From: Prochilodus magdalenae
Lineage: Eukaryota; Chordata; Actinopteri; Characiformes; Prochilodontidae
Assembly: GCA_024036415.1 (NCBI GenBank)
Contig: JAMWET010001193.1
Span: forward strand, 1-64,000
Length of the DNA: 64,000 nt
Direction of reading: 5' to 3'
Positions 1-12,946 of this stretch are shown piece by piece. A program made the translations under genes and the position numbers. Within the stretch, counting starts at the first letter, position 1. Every line of letters starts with the position of its first letter. The notes beneath the pieces were generated by a model, which was not told the origin of the DNA, searched no databases, and was given only the letters and a program-made list of their open reading frames with translations.

Positions 1-24
1 AATTGGGTTGCCTGCGGTCCAGCA

Positions 25-110
25 ATGGTCCTTTTTGTTTAATTCCCGATAGTCAATCTAGCGCAAGCGCATGCGTTCCATCTTTTTTTCCCGCAACCCA
101 GACACTGGCT
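25..110 (-). pseudogene. Scrap of Ty3/gypsy-like reverse transcriptase
   Basis: Read on the minus strand, this stretch gives a KDG block followed by a degraded version of the CIDYRxLN block that lies before the catalytic centre of gypsy reverse transcriptases. Several indels break the frame within 90 bases. The match is short and by eye only. It may be a real decayed gypsy copy or one garbled by sequencing errors. Confidence 0.3.
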
Positions 111-3100
111 ATGCATAGGTGAAGTTTGATTAGTGATTGAGTAGTGTTTTTGGACTCTCAAGATATTTGCATTGACACAATCAGGCTAGGGTGCACTTTT
201 TTAGAGTACGGATGTGGAGCTGCAGGTAATATCATGCAACCGATGTCATTGTCGGATTTTGCAAATGAGGAGATTTCTACTCTCTGAGCATCTTACGTAA
301 CCCTACGTTCCCTTTACCTGGCTCATCGAGTATGATTACTTGTTATTAAGTTACAGAAAGATCCCACTCGGTACCAGCAGTTTGATCAGCTTCTACTCCT
401 ACGTGACTGACCGTAGCTTGACCTGATAGATGGCAACACTTCAACACAGTAGCTGGATAAACTGCTTGCACTCTGACATTGTAGCTGTGCCCATACAATC
501 AGGTCCCAACATTTATAGTCATAGGTTTGCGGGATTCTTCTGCACATTTACCGTGATAATCGCTTTGCATTCTTCCCTAGGTTACTAGCGTCTCTGACAA
601 TTCAAGTCATCAGGCCATTTTTGGATTGACCCTAGGTTTCAAACAGCAACAATGTGGTCTTCTCCGCGTGGTTAATTTATTTCGTGCGACACTATTCAAT
701 CTGGAGGAATGGGGAGGTAGCATATTTGGGTAACCACTGACCTTCTTTTGTTGGTCATATTACATCATGTTCAGCTTTCGTATCCAGTGGCTCCCTGTGT
801 GTCTCCTACCAGAGCCTGTGCATTACTAATGTGGAGGCCTGGAAATGGGACTGACGTAATACTTTCGAACTATCTGTTTCCTTAGCTGTGGGGCTAATCT
901 GTGTCCATTTCTTTGCCTTTTTTATTGTTATTGATTTAAAAAGTCGGGCAATCACATTGGACTAAACCATCATTATTTTGGGGTTTTTTTTTGAATAACC
1001 CCCAATTTTTATGTCTCAACCCCTAATTCACCGCCCAATCACAAAGTGGGGGGCAGGAAACAATTTTTACTTGGTTTTTTTCCCCTGGGGGGGGGTGGGT
1101 ATGTGCTTTTTTTTGGTTTTTGTGTCCAGTGGGCCAGTCTAGAAAAGTCCCCCACTTTTCCCTTCCCTTACCCAGCCCGGGTTTTGGGGTAGGGCCCCAA
1201 AAAATGGGTGCTTTCCTTTTCTCCCCTCGTTTTTTCTGTTTTGTCAAAGGCACTATGTATTTTTTTTTTTTTTTAAAGTGTCCCCACTTCCCTGCAATCC
1301 CAAAAATATTTTCAGAGAAAGAGCCCCGTATTAAAATTTCACCTAAATCTGGGGCAATGTTGGGCGGGGGGGGGGTTGCACAAGCTCCTTTTTTTATTGA
1401 AAAAGGAGAAAGGAACTGTTTATTTTTTGTTGTTTGTATATTGAGCAAATGCCATGAGAACCAAAAGTTTTTTACCTTTGCAGAACACCCTCATCCAACA
1501 ATGCCTCCACCGGAAACCAAAATTGTTGAATGCACCTGCAATATCCGCATCTAACCAAAATTTATTTAGTGCGCCTTGGTTAGTGGAATAGCCCCCCCCT
1601 TTTCAAACCTCCTTTTTTTTTCTTTTTTAAAAACCATTTTCTTTTTGAAGTTTTTTTTGGAATGAGTGGGGTCCCTTTCCCCGACAATAGACAAGAAAAG
1701 GGCCCGATGCATACCATCTGGTGGGCTTATGGAACATTCCCCCCAATGATTTTTAACTTTTTGACACCCCCCTTTAGCAACACAGTAAAATGGTACTCCC
1801 CCCCCCACTCTATTTGTCTAACACTGTGCAAACCACGTTTTTGTCCACCCTTACAAACTTTAAACATCTTTAACCTCCACTTTTTTCTTTACAGAACTGT
1901 TTTTTTTGGGACATTATTATTGGTGGTGTTTGGCAAAAACCTCCCCCCCCCTGCCCCCCTTTTGGGGGAAAGCGACCCCACCACCATTTTTTGGGGTTTT
2001 TTAAAAGTAGCATGGACTTGAATGGTGCCCTCCGCCTAGGCCCTTCCCTTATTTGTTCTGCCAGTCCCTCCACTCCCCTATCGAAAAATGTGAATTACCC
2101 CCCATACCCAGAGTCCCTGTGAATAAAGCAAGTGTGCAAATGCAATCTAACTTTTTCAATATTTTATTTTTTTCCCCCCCTTGTTTTTTGTTGACCATTT
2201 TTTGGAAGGGGAAACCCTCTCCCTGTAAGCCTTGTCAGTCTTCCGTACCTGTGGTTATTGGTGTAAAAAAAAAAAATAGGAAAGTATTTTGTGGGAGAGA
2301 AATTGAATGGGGGGGCTGCGGTTCCCCCCCATTGGGGTGGCAAACAGAATTGTATGGTGGGATGAGGTTGTCACCTTAGGCCCCCCCCACCCACCCCTTT
2401 TTTTTTCCTTGCCGTCCCTAGACATATAGGGGCCTTTTGTGGTAATATGTCTTCACCCCCTGTTGGTTTTTAGACTTAATGGGTTTTTTTTTTTTTGATA
2501 TTTTTGTATGCCCCCCCTTTCCCGTGCAAACACTTGGAAGAATTTGGTGAAATGTGTTGGCACTTAAAGGAAGAATAAAGGGATTTTGGTTTTTTGCCAT
2601 GGACTCCATTAAAGTCTGGGAACCACCGTATGCCTTTATTAAAATGCTACTTTTTTGGTGAGGGGGGGGGGACCCCAATAAAAAGCGCCAGTTCCTTGGA
2701 ATCTTTCCACCATCTTCACAAAAAAAAAGACAGTTGTCGAGACAGTAATTCCGACAGGATGTATGTTTACAACTGCCTTTGGCCTGAATTTCAAAAAAAA
2801 AAAAAAAAATTTTCCTTTTTATTTCGAACAGGTGTGGGACAACTCTGAGTGTTGCGGTAATGCAGCAGCTACAGACGTTTGGGGAATTATCAAAGATAAT
2901 TAGCAATTATAATATATGTAAAAACACTAATAAAACAAATAAAGCAGCATCTCAGAGTCCTAATTGGCAAACTCCTGCCGGAGCGCCAATGCTAATGTTG
3001 CTAATCCTGTCTACAATTTAGCATAAGAAACATCGGGTAAACTGGGTAACATATTAGCACTTTGAAAATGAACGACAAAATCGATATTTTTTTACTTTGT

Positions 3101-5837
3101 TCAATAATGTCCTCTATGAACATTTTCAAAGTTTTTTGCTTTTCGACTTTTCGTAGCCTGAGAGGAGGGCATAAGAATAACTACTGCAGAATGCAAACCA
3201 CGACGGCGGATAAGTACTGCTCCACACTCTGCATTACTTTATGAGGTGGATGCAAGCTCCAGTGCGACATCAATATAGCCCCCTGCGTCTCAGTTCCGAA
3301 CCAATCGCACAATTCAGGGGATCACTCCATACTGGACATAAGCACAATAGCAAAACACCAGATGTGGACTGATATGAATTAATGTGTATTGTTGGATAAT
3401 TTGTTAAGGTTTTTTAGGAGTGCATATAGAAAGTTTGTTGTTGCATGGGGGTTCTATGTGGGCAAGTGTGTCATGACCCATTCTACCATGCTGGTGTTTG
3501 GGCACAGCCACTGCACTCACCAGAATGAGAAGCTGTGTGTATGCATGTTTTTTTTTACGACCAGGCGGAGGGGGGATGGGTAAGGACGGAGGGGGGGAAA
3601 ACTGGGAATATTGTTGTTCTCTTGGAGTTGTTTACCAGGATCATTAGGTCAAACTGAAACCAGCTTTGGAGAATTACCATTTGTTTGACATTTGGTTGGT
3701 CCCTAGATAAGATCACCTCTACCGTTTTGTTTATCTTTTTAGGGGGTAGTGCTTCTATTAAACAGTGTATACAAAAAAACTGTGTGGAACAATGGTGTCT
3801 GTGTCCTTCTCTTTCAGACTGGAGTGGTAGCCACTGGCACGTAAGACGAGTCGGACTGAGTGAGGACTGTTAGAGTTTCAGACTCATGAGACTGGACTGG
3901 CCTGGCCTAGGACGAGAGATGAGGAGGGAGGGAGGGGCAGTGAACTTGCAGATCTCCTTGAAATGAAACTACTCCAACATCTCCAGCCTCAGATTCGCCT
4001 GACCTCCATCCTTCTGGGGAAGATAGCAGAAATATGATAACTACTACTCGGTATCATGAAATAAATGAAATGCTCCTGTTTTATAACAACAATATTAACA
4101 GTGTAAAAGAACATTTTGTTTCCTTGGGGTTTTTTATACACCTGTGGTCGTGCCACCCTACACTGTAATGATTTTAAAGTACGATGTGTCTGGCTGTCCT
4201 ATTTAATGTCTAACGACGTAGTTCATGGGGGTCCTTTCATAAAAGTGGTGTTTTAGATCTATGACGTGTAGAACCTTTTCAGCTGGCAACATTAGATTAG
4301 GGGGGCTCCCGTTAATGTTCTGATGATGCAGCTGTTTCTCACATGGTAAATGTATACACACTTGTATACATACACACTTCTACACAAAACACACTTGTAT
4401 ACAAAACATTGATATCCAACACCAGCTAAGGTGAAGATATCTATCCTGTATTGTAGTAATGTGGGCTTATGCTAGCGACTATCGATAACCTATCACATGT
4501 ATATCCATGTTCTGATGTGTTATGTATTTACGTGGCCAGCTCATTTTTGTGAGTAAGGGGAAATTAATTTGTGCAAGATGTGTTTCAAATCATCTAGCAG
4601 TAGTGGGGTTTTTCCTGACTGTCAGAAAAAAGGCTGATCTATCTGTGGCGTGTCATGGGCATGGTACCGCAACTTTAAATGACTCAAGATGCATGAAATT
4701 TCTGTAGAAGTATGTCCATTGCTGTTGTCTTAATACATTTAAATTTGTGTTACAAACTAAATGTTTCGCATTCTGACCTAGAGTATAGTATCAATCGACA
4801 CCTACAGCACTATATTGATAAGGGAAGATAAGAGACAATAGTGGACGTGCATTTTATCTTGTGTATTCTGGCCACTATCACCTCTAAGTTTTCATTGTAA
4901 AGTTAGTAGCCTGTGCTTATTTTTTTGTGGGCCAAGGCGTTCCTGGTTTTTAAATCTTCTGCAGAGAGGTTTTTTTTTTGGCGCTAAAGGAGTGTTGGGT
5001 CACACTCACACTTCCTGTTATTATGACTAGTGGTAACATCTTGCCATAGATGTGAGCTATCTTATATCACATTTTTGGTTTGTGGGGGGATAGACCAGAT
5101 GCAGGGCATTTTTTTTAGAAAATGGTGGGGTCGTGCAAGTGTGAAGGCAGGAAGTCACTTGTTTTACCTCGCAGTTTGCATGTAAAGGCAGAGTAATGAT
5201 GGCCTCTTTTCTTTACTGGGTGTCTTCGTAAAATAATTACAGTCCATGCGCCCTCTACATACATGGCAGCTAGCTATGTGTGAAAAATCCCTATACAAAA
5301 AAACAACTCGAGAGGCAGGATATATCACTTCAAAAAATTGCTGGCTACTTTTTAGGATAGATTTGAAAGTTTTAAATGACCTTACAGGACTACTGACTGA
5401 CTCAAACAGAGTGGCGGGTGGGTGTGTTTTTTAGAGTATGTAAAGGTAATCCTTTACATCTATTAGTGCAAAACAATGGTATGAATTCACAATGTTGCAG
5501 CGAGCAAGGGTATCGCTGTGTACAAGGTACTCAGTAAAACCTAAGAATAAATAGCAGATGAACAATACACAAAGCAACATATACATATAACATTATAAAT
5601 AATACAAGTGCACAAAACCCTCTGGAGCTTTTCTCTCATTTACAAGAAAAAATAATTGCAAATGTTTTACAGATAATTGCAACATATTTTATTCTTTATG
5701 CAACATGGGGTCAATTGGAAAAATTGCTGTTCTGACACATTGGTTTAGTGAATTGGGGGGGGGGGGACAAACATTATGCTGATATCATACTGAAATAACG
5801 AGCTCTATTTCCTGTGAGTTGTGTAATAGTTTTTAAG

Positions 5838-6110
5838 TTTGTAGGTGGGTGTGGTGTGATGTGTGGGGGCGTGTGTGGTGTTGTGGTGGGGTCCTGTGCG
5901 AGTGTGGTGGTACTGTTTAAGTGTGTGGTGGTGTATGTGTGTAGGTCCTAGTGAGTGTAGCTGTAGTTAAGCAAGTGTGGTGTGATGCTGTGTGTTGTGT
6001 GTGTAGGTGTGCGTTGTGTTGTGGTGGTGGGTCAACATGGTTGAGTGCGTGGTGTAGATTTAAAGTGTTGTGTGGTGGGTGCTGGTCCCTCTGGGAGATC
6101 CGCAGTGCGT
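5838..6110. repeat. Degenerate G/T-only tract
   Basis: For about 270 bases the plus strand is almost entirely G and T, with irregular GTGTGG and GGTGTG units rather than a clean dinucleotide repeat. It resembles a (GT)n microsatellite that has decayed or been misread. The strong strand skew and GG clusters could permit G-quadruplex folding, but the low quality of the surroundings makes this doubtful. Confidence 0.5.
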
Positions 6111-9100
6111 GGTTAGATAGAATCTAATAGCAGTCAAGCAGGAAGGAAGAGACCTTCGAGTACCGCTACTTCACACACTTGAGGTTGGAAGTCACGCCCG
6201 TCTGTGGTTGCTGTAAATGGAGCTGCTCCTCAGTGCTGGCCAGAAAAGTATTTAGATGTGCATGTAGGGGGGGGGGGTTGGGAGTCACCATTCTTCCAGC
6301 ATGGTATGCTCTAGCTAGCATAACATCCGCCTCCTGTTCTCGCACGCACCCTTGCACTGAGTCCTTAAGTGGAGGCTTACACCTGAGGACACGTTAGCAC
6401 AATAGGTCCTCCTTTATCATTTTGTACCAGGTCTCTAATTCTGTCTGCCTTGTAATGAGTAGGTGCTGCTGCCCCCAGCAAGACCACGCTCCCGTAAAGA
6501 TGGCTAGTAGATGCCTGAGCCACTGTAATCGAAGAAGGTCCTCAGGAGTGGGCTCCCCTGCACTTCCAAATAGACCTCAATCTCCGTCAGTAGGTGTAGA
6601 GTCCATTGCCTGCGCCCTTTTTTTTTTTTTGTGGACAGTGCAGTAGTGTTGACATGACCATAGTCCCAGTTTGTTGTGTGTTTTGGTGAACTGACCCAGC
6701 GTACTTACATAAGAGGTCCAACACATCTCTCCGTGTCCACGATATCCTGAAATGTTTCTTCAGTGACTTCTTTCGTAGTCTTCAAGAGCTGACCCGCATT
6801 TTGTCGGGAGGGGGGGGAAAGGCTGGTATTTTCCCTGTCTAGTCACTGACAATACAGATTCTTTCTCTGTCATGAAGAGAAGAGTGCACAGTTTTTTTGG
6901 TGAGGCTTGTAACTCATGAAGTCAGCGTGTTACTAAGGGTTTGAAGAGGAACGATGCCTTAAGTACTGTTTTTTTCGCCTGAAGCGCTGTGCAAAAAAAA
7001 AATACTGACCACCTTTGTCCAGACAACACATATCCCGATGGCCCTCGACGTAACTGTTGGCTTTCCGGTTGGTAGGTAGTCCAGTTGGCCGAGTGTGTAT
7101 TGAATAGCTAGAAATGTTCTCACACACAAGACACCAACATGGTTTTTTCCAGCTTGTCCTTCAACGGAGCCCTCGGTTACTGTATGTGTTACAGAATATC
7201 TGGGAAGAAGTCATAAGGAAGGTGGATTCCTCTACAGTGCTTCCAAGGGTTTGTTCACGAGGTCAGAAAGAGCAAAATCCTGTGTAGAAGATAGATGAGC
7301 AAGCATCCATCCACCAGTTCCTTACTACCTGGGCTTGGTAGGCAACCTGAAGATAGGGTCATGGTCATGGTCCCCACCTTTACAGAGGGCGGAAGATGGT
7401 CACAGAAACCTATGCGCCTCTCTCAGTGACTTCCATCAGATGTGAGGTCAGTGCCCCCATCTGTGTAGCTGTGTTGAGGTCTTTTGGGTGGCTGTTTTCT
7501 GGCACAGGTAACCACTTACGAAGAAGTTTTCCCCTACAGCTGGGGCACTCTTCTCCAGTGTTTTTCAGGGCTTAATGTTGAACATGTTGCTCACTTACCC
7601 CGGCACAGCTGGATCTGCAGCAGGAGGCCTGGCACTGATGCCATCCTGGACCTGGCAGCTTTTCTTTGCTCTTGTTTTCCTTAACTCATGTCCTTCACCT
7701 GGGCGCATTGTGAAGGGACCAGAGACTGGAGCGAGGGGGGGCTGGGTGCTGGGTGTGAATGGGTTTGAAGCTTGCAGATCAAATTGAACGCAGTGGCGGG
7801 GGTGGGGGGGGGGGACACACATGTGAGTGAGACTGAAAAGTTTGTTATTGAGAAAGGGGGGGTGATGTGTAGTAGAGGTGGTGAGGGCAAGCATGTGGGG
7901 GTAGTAGCCTAGCAGAGAGGGGATTTCAGGCAGGGAGCAATCTGTGCAGGGGAGGGTCAGGTGAGTGGATCACAATCTATTGAAAAATGGATTAGCAGAG
8001 TTCATGCCACTTCCTGTCTCCTACCACATGGATTTTCAGGACCTGCTTGTAAGCAGAGATGGTTTTTAAAGGCCTTTCCACAACGTATTAAACTCCCTGC
8101 TGTACCATCTGGTGTCTCGTCTGTAACTGTTCAAAAAAAAAAAAAAATTCGCAAAGCTTCCTCCTGTAGCTGGCTTTTCCCGCTCGCCTGATCTTTCCTT
8201 CTCAGTTTCCCTCTGCACATCTTGCAGCTCATCACTTGTTCAACCTGATCTGAAGACCCTCTTTGTGGTCTTTTTAGGAGAGTTCTTTTATATCCGGATT
8301 TATCCGATGGGCTTATTGTTTGGAGAACAAGCCGAATAGTCTTTGTGGAACAGTGGTTGTTTCTTCGCACAGGCGAAGTTTTTTAACATAATTCCTGTGA
8401 TGCTAATGAGTGAGACTGTCAATGTCCTCCCTCATTAGGCATCAATTCAGATTCTATCCCCACAACTGTTATGAATTTTCAAACCAGTCCCCCATTTAGA
8501 GGCAAAAAAAAAAAAAAAAAAACTCTTCATTCACTTCCTTAGACCATTTCTTGACACCGTGTGGGTCACAGGCTTGGTGTGGATCCGTGTACTACAGGTG
8601 AGTTTTGTACACAGGCTTAGAAGATGAACGTGAGAATTTGTTGGATCAGATTCTTCCAACTGGAGGGAGTGGGTTGATGGAAAATTATAGCCTCCTTTTG
8701 TGTGGCGTAAAAACAGGTCCGATATTTTATTGTCTCTGGTGGGGTGGTCTAAGGTTACGTACTCTGGGGTGGAAAAAGATGAATCGAGCGTGGGAGGATT
8801 GGAGTAACTATGATTAAAGACAAAAAAAAAAAAGTCGACCAGAGATCAATGTAAGGTGGCCTGTGGGTGCTTGTCGTCTGCAGGCCTACACACAAGCTGG
8901 GGAGCGCCTGGACCTCACAAGGCAGCAGATCACGGCATATTAGCTAGAGGGGAGGGGGGGGGGATGGGTTTTTTTTTTTCTGTCCTCTATGGGCTTTTTG
9001 GCATTTGTCAGAAACACGAGAACTCGAGAACTAGAAGTCCAATGAGCTTTATTAAACCATCGGGCAGTTGAACACCAAAACACTAACAAACATGAGGGAA

Positions 9101-9829
9101 GAAAGCAAGCTCAGTAGTGTAGAGGGGAGGCCTTGAGGTTCTAGAAAGCACAGGGTAATGCAGTAACAAAAGGCTCCCAAAGATTGAGATTGGACAATCT
9201 AACTTAGCCAGGGATTATATAACTAAGAGATCGTCTAAAAAAAGTCATATGGAAGACAAAAAAAAGGGGTCAGCAAGGCAGTATCCGAGTAACAGCACAG
9301 GAGATTAAAAGACACTAACAGAATTGGCAAAGTAGGTTTTGGGGCCATAATAAAAAAAAAAAAGTGTGTGTGTGTCAGGGGTGGGGGCTTAAATGCAGAC
9401 CGGTTGATTAAAGACAGATGTGTTAGTGAATAGGAGACTGGAGACATGTGGGTTTGACATCATCGGGTAAAGGAAATTGAGGGAGGGGACAGGGCCATCT
9501 GTTGACTACAGAATGCAGGCCATGTAAGTACTGCTGATAGCCTCTAGAAATACCAGTATGACTACTACTGTCAATGCTGTAAACAAGGCAAATACTAATA
9601 ATGTGGTTATTGCCAGACATGCTAAAGCAAGCATTCCCAATTTCCCTGCCACGGCCATGTCCTACAACATCGATGTTGAATAATGCGGTCCAACAATCTT
9701 ATTAAAGTTAAGTAAACATCTTGGGACGTGAGCAGCACTACGATAGCTCATCAGGCTCTTAACCTTGGGCTTTACTCCTACACTCATACAAATCTCTGCA
9801 TTGCCGTAAGCAAGGTTTATTGTAAATTA

Positions 9830-10830
9830 AATTGTTACTGATAACTAACTTAATGTGCTATGTCTCACTGAGACCTGGCTCCAGTAGGGTGAATACTTAG
9901 CTCTAAATAAATCTACCCCACCCGGGTTCAGTTATTATTGCAACCCATTGTCACAAGACTTTAACATTTATTTTGAGAATAACCAAGACACTTTAAAAAA
10001 AAGGTTTTGAGGCTCTCATTGATGCAATGGTATATACTCAAAACATGATGGGGCCTATTCACTGCTGGAACCATACTTTAGATTTAGTATTATCAAGGGG
10101 AATTAGGGTAAAAATTTTTTTAACACTTTCTCTCAAAATGATTGTATCTCAGAACATTATTTAATATTATACAAAGTTGTTCTAGATTGTAATGTCTTTT
10201 GCAATGGAATGTCCTCGTCAGCTTTACAAATATAAGCCAAATATCAAACAGGGGGGACCTCTAGTAAATGCCCGCCTTATATAAAATGACGTGATTCTAT
10301 CAAACATCCCTGCCCTGTTGGGCCTCGATGAGCTTCAAAGTAACACTGAAATCCTGCAGTCCACTCTTCAATCAACTCTGTGAAGAAAAATGTCAGAAGG
10401 AAAACGCTTGCACCATGGTACAACAATCATACTCGCACAGTAAAACAAGTAGCTTGTAGTCTGGAACGTAAATGGCGTACATCAAAACTAGACTGTTTTC
10501 CTCCAGAAGTGAGTCGGGATAAAAAAGAACGTCATAAAATATATAACCATGGCCCCTAACCACAGCTAAAGCTGACTCACTTTCTCATCCCATCAACTAC
10601 ATGACAGTTTGTGAATGACTTTAGCAGATTCATGCATAACAAAGAAATTAGTGAACATTATTACATACACAGACCCAAAAATATCGCCCTGTTAAATCGT
10701 TAATAGACAGGGCCCAGGAGTCCGAAAAAAAAAAACTGCTATTCCTTTAGCCCCTAGTCCCACAGATTTGAATTTTATTTTAACAGCTTAATTGTTAGCT
10801 CTTCCAAACTCGCTCAGCATGCATCCTAGA
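9830..10830 (+). pseudogene. Eroded L2-type LINE retrotransposon
   Basis: The order of recognisable pieces matches the better L2 copy at 54.9-58.4 kb. First comes a 'CLTETW'-like endonuclease segment near 9860-9880, then a GPIH...TLDLVLS-like endonuclease end near 10050-10090. A block beginning with a LAPWYNNHT-like motif (about 10408-10440) and a KWRTSKLD segment follow, then a segment preceding the reverse transcriptase near 10600-10760. Stops and frameshifts occur throughout, so it is dead. I cannot follow it convincingly beyond about 10.83 kb, although 10.83-11.28 kb may be its far-diverged continuation. Confidence 0.55.
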
Positions 10831-11516
10831 ACGCCGAATTACCAAAGACTAATAAAAAATAAGACACACTTCTACTTCAAGACAGTGGTCTCCCTGTGTG
10901 GTTTTTAAACGCTCTGTTGGTCTATATTTATAGCTCATCCTCCAAGTTTTTAGACCTTATGTGTAACTTCAACGTAAAAATTTGCAATGCATATAAAACA
11001 CGCTAATTTAAAAAAGCCAATACGGCTTCCCTGACTCTGAGGCTTACATCTGGCTCCAGTAATGCAGCTTGCTAGAGGTCCTTTACAAAAACCAAATACT
11101 ATGTCATCATTAACCCGCACTATTATGGTTGTCAATTACAACTGGCTCCTGGTTTTAAAATTTCCTGTTTGGGTGAAAAACAATATTAACATTTATGTCG
11201 TACAGCATTTGTGGCACCTCATCAAGTTGGAATATACCCAATCCTCACTTATATCCACTTTTTAGAAACACTCCCCTGTTAACCAATGCACAGGACGTGA
11301 TGACCGTAAGCCAGATAGTTTTTTTTAATTAACCCCAATTAGGCTTTGATCATCATCAACAACTGTAAAAAATACAAGTTAAATACAATTTATTAGTTCT
11401 AGTTCAATTTACAAATTCTATCTAAAAGGCATAAAACAGTAGCTTTGATCAGTAATATCAGCCAGGAACCATTAGCATGGAAGGCTAACCCATATGTGGC
11501 CAAACCATTATCTGTA

Positions 11517-12020
11517 GTCCCTTACAAAAAGAAGTTTATTTTAGTATACTGTTAGTATACTTCTTTTAAACTAAATATAGATGAGTATACTTTCAGTTTA
11601 CTTTTTTTGTACTTATTAGTGATACTAAACACAACCATACCTAAGTATACTTGACTTATACTGACAAGTATACTGAAAATAAATACTTGTATTTAATCTT
11701 TTGTTTGAGATAAACTTAAGAACAGTAGTTATGTGTTCATGCCTTATAAAGTATATTTGGCTTGTAAATTTTAACTGAAACTGATGTATGTACTGTGTTA
11801 TTAACCAACACAAACCTATACAGAAACAGATAAACATTTGGCTGATTTTACTGACAATACTTTTCCAATGTGTGACAGTATTGTAAGTCAGTAGTCACCA
11901 GACTTTTTTCCACTCTTTTTGGGGAAATTCTTTTGGTTAATTTACCATAAAATATATACATGTAAATGGCAACAGGTATTTTCAGATTATATTATATTTG
12001 TGGGCCAGTATACTTAGCCA
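11517..12020. mobile_element. Left AGTATACT-rich arm of a possible large DNA transposon
   Basis: The arm opens with CCCTTACAAAAAGAAGT and then repeats the palindrome AGTATACT and close variants (at about 11544, 11555, 11591, 11645, 11668 and 12007). The far arm at about 24.54-25.01 kb carries the same motif and ends in the inverted form of this terminus (ACTTTTTTTGGTAAGGGG). Repeated palindromes near inverted ends are typical of transposase-binding subterminal repeats in cut-and-paste elements. I see no clear target-site duplication (flanks ..ctgtagt and gtgctag..), and I do not recognise the superfamily. Confidence 0.45.
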
Positions 12021-12039
12021 AAAACAAAAAACTAACACA

Positions 12040-12910
12040 ATAAATGTCTTTGTTTTTTTTTTATTGTGGATTATATTAATATATACAAAGTAGTCAGTTT
12101 TCTGGTAAATTTTACTTCTTACTTGTGTCTGTCTCTCAAAACTCAGTTCAGACCTCAAGAACAATAGACTGACACCGGCTCAATTCCCACTCTGAGCGGT
12201 GACAATTAAACTAGGAAAATACAGTTTAAATCATATGTAAACAAATACGGTAGTGGCTACTGTACAAATGACAAAGCATAAACAAAATAACACAATTAGA
12301 CGCTTCTCGCAATGTTTTAAAATAAGAAAATACAAAAGAGCTCAAAACAGAACTTACATCTGTGGGACTGTGTAGCTAATCGCGCTAGCTCTCATAGGGC
12401 AATTCACTCATAATACAAAACGTGTTCACAGAGACCGTTTGTGATACTCTCAGCAATCTAGACATTAAACAACAGTTTATGAACTGTATTAGAACCATTT
12501 CACGTAAACAGTTATCTGTCACTCAGTTTTCACTGTTGAAGTGTATTAAACTCACCACTTTGAGCGAATGATTGCCAAAGAACTAGCTGAACACTGCAGT
12601 GCAATCCAGCACCAAAACACCACCATCTACACCAAAACACAAAAAATATGCATCTTAAAGTGTTTATACACATTTGTTGATGAAAATATACAGGTAAATA
12701 CGAATATCCGCCTCAGGAAACCGAAGTTTCCAGCCGATGCTTTAACCAACCAGCACATTACTCAGCCATGCTTCGATTGCGCAGATCTCGCCCTGTGCGT
12801 GTACGCAACCAGTATACCGTGCAGATTTAGGAGAAGGGAGGGGGAGTCTTAAAGCAACAGATCCCTTTTTTCCTTGAAAATAAGCACACTGGTGCCTTCA
12901 CCTGGCTACA
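12040..12910 (-). repeat. Probable 3' LTR of the minus-strand Ty3/gypsy element
   Basis: On the minus strand the polyprotein stop (12947-12949) is followed after 36 bases by a purine tract, GCAGGGGAGAA (12911-12921), and then TGTAGCCAGG starting at 12910. This is the arrangement of a polypurine tract followed by the TG that opens an LTR. An AATAAA-like signal lies near 12060. The far end is not defined; no CA terminus is certain. Length, if it ends near 12.0 kb, would be roughly 870 bp. Confidence 0.45.
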
Positions 12911-12946
12911 TTCTCCCCTGCTAAAGTCAACGCCCTTGGTGACCTA

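Larger units (their letters stand above)
1..9600. other. Low-quality, homopolymer-rich stretch without a supportable gene
   Basis: I see no credible gene here. Homopolymer runs of 8 to 18 bases of all four letters occur every few hundred bases (for example T at 1261-1274, G at 1364-1373, A near 2782-2799 and 8503-8521, G near 7805-7814), far denser than in the rest of the window. The open frames follow these runs and have runs of Pro, Phe, Lys or Gly typical of translated homopolymers. Recognisable similarity comes only in broken scraps, such as a reverse-transcriptase-like scrap near the start. The change to ordinary AT-rich fish sequence is fairly sharp near 9.6 kb. The likely explanation is uncorrected long-read sequence in a gap; a real, highly unusual repeat is the alternative. 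Confidence 0.6.

Noticed and set aside
1023..2906. Open frames of 80-160 codons on both strands
   Set aside because: They follow homopolymer runs and translate to low-complexity Pro, Lys, Gly or Phe. None has a motif, and both strands are open together.
7595..7894. 99-codon Pro/Thr-rich frame on the minus strand
   Set aside because: Arises from the G-rich, low-quality region; no known family and an overlapping frame is just as open.
12340..12370. A splice-donor-like GTAAGT on the minus strand near 12358
   Set aside because: Falls within the LTR and has no supported exon or partner acceptor.
12568..12852. 94-codon plus-strand frame
   Set aside because: It lies inside the probable 3' LTR of the minus-strand gypsy element and shows no family motif.
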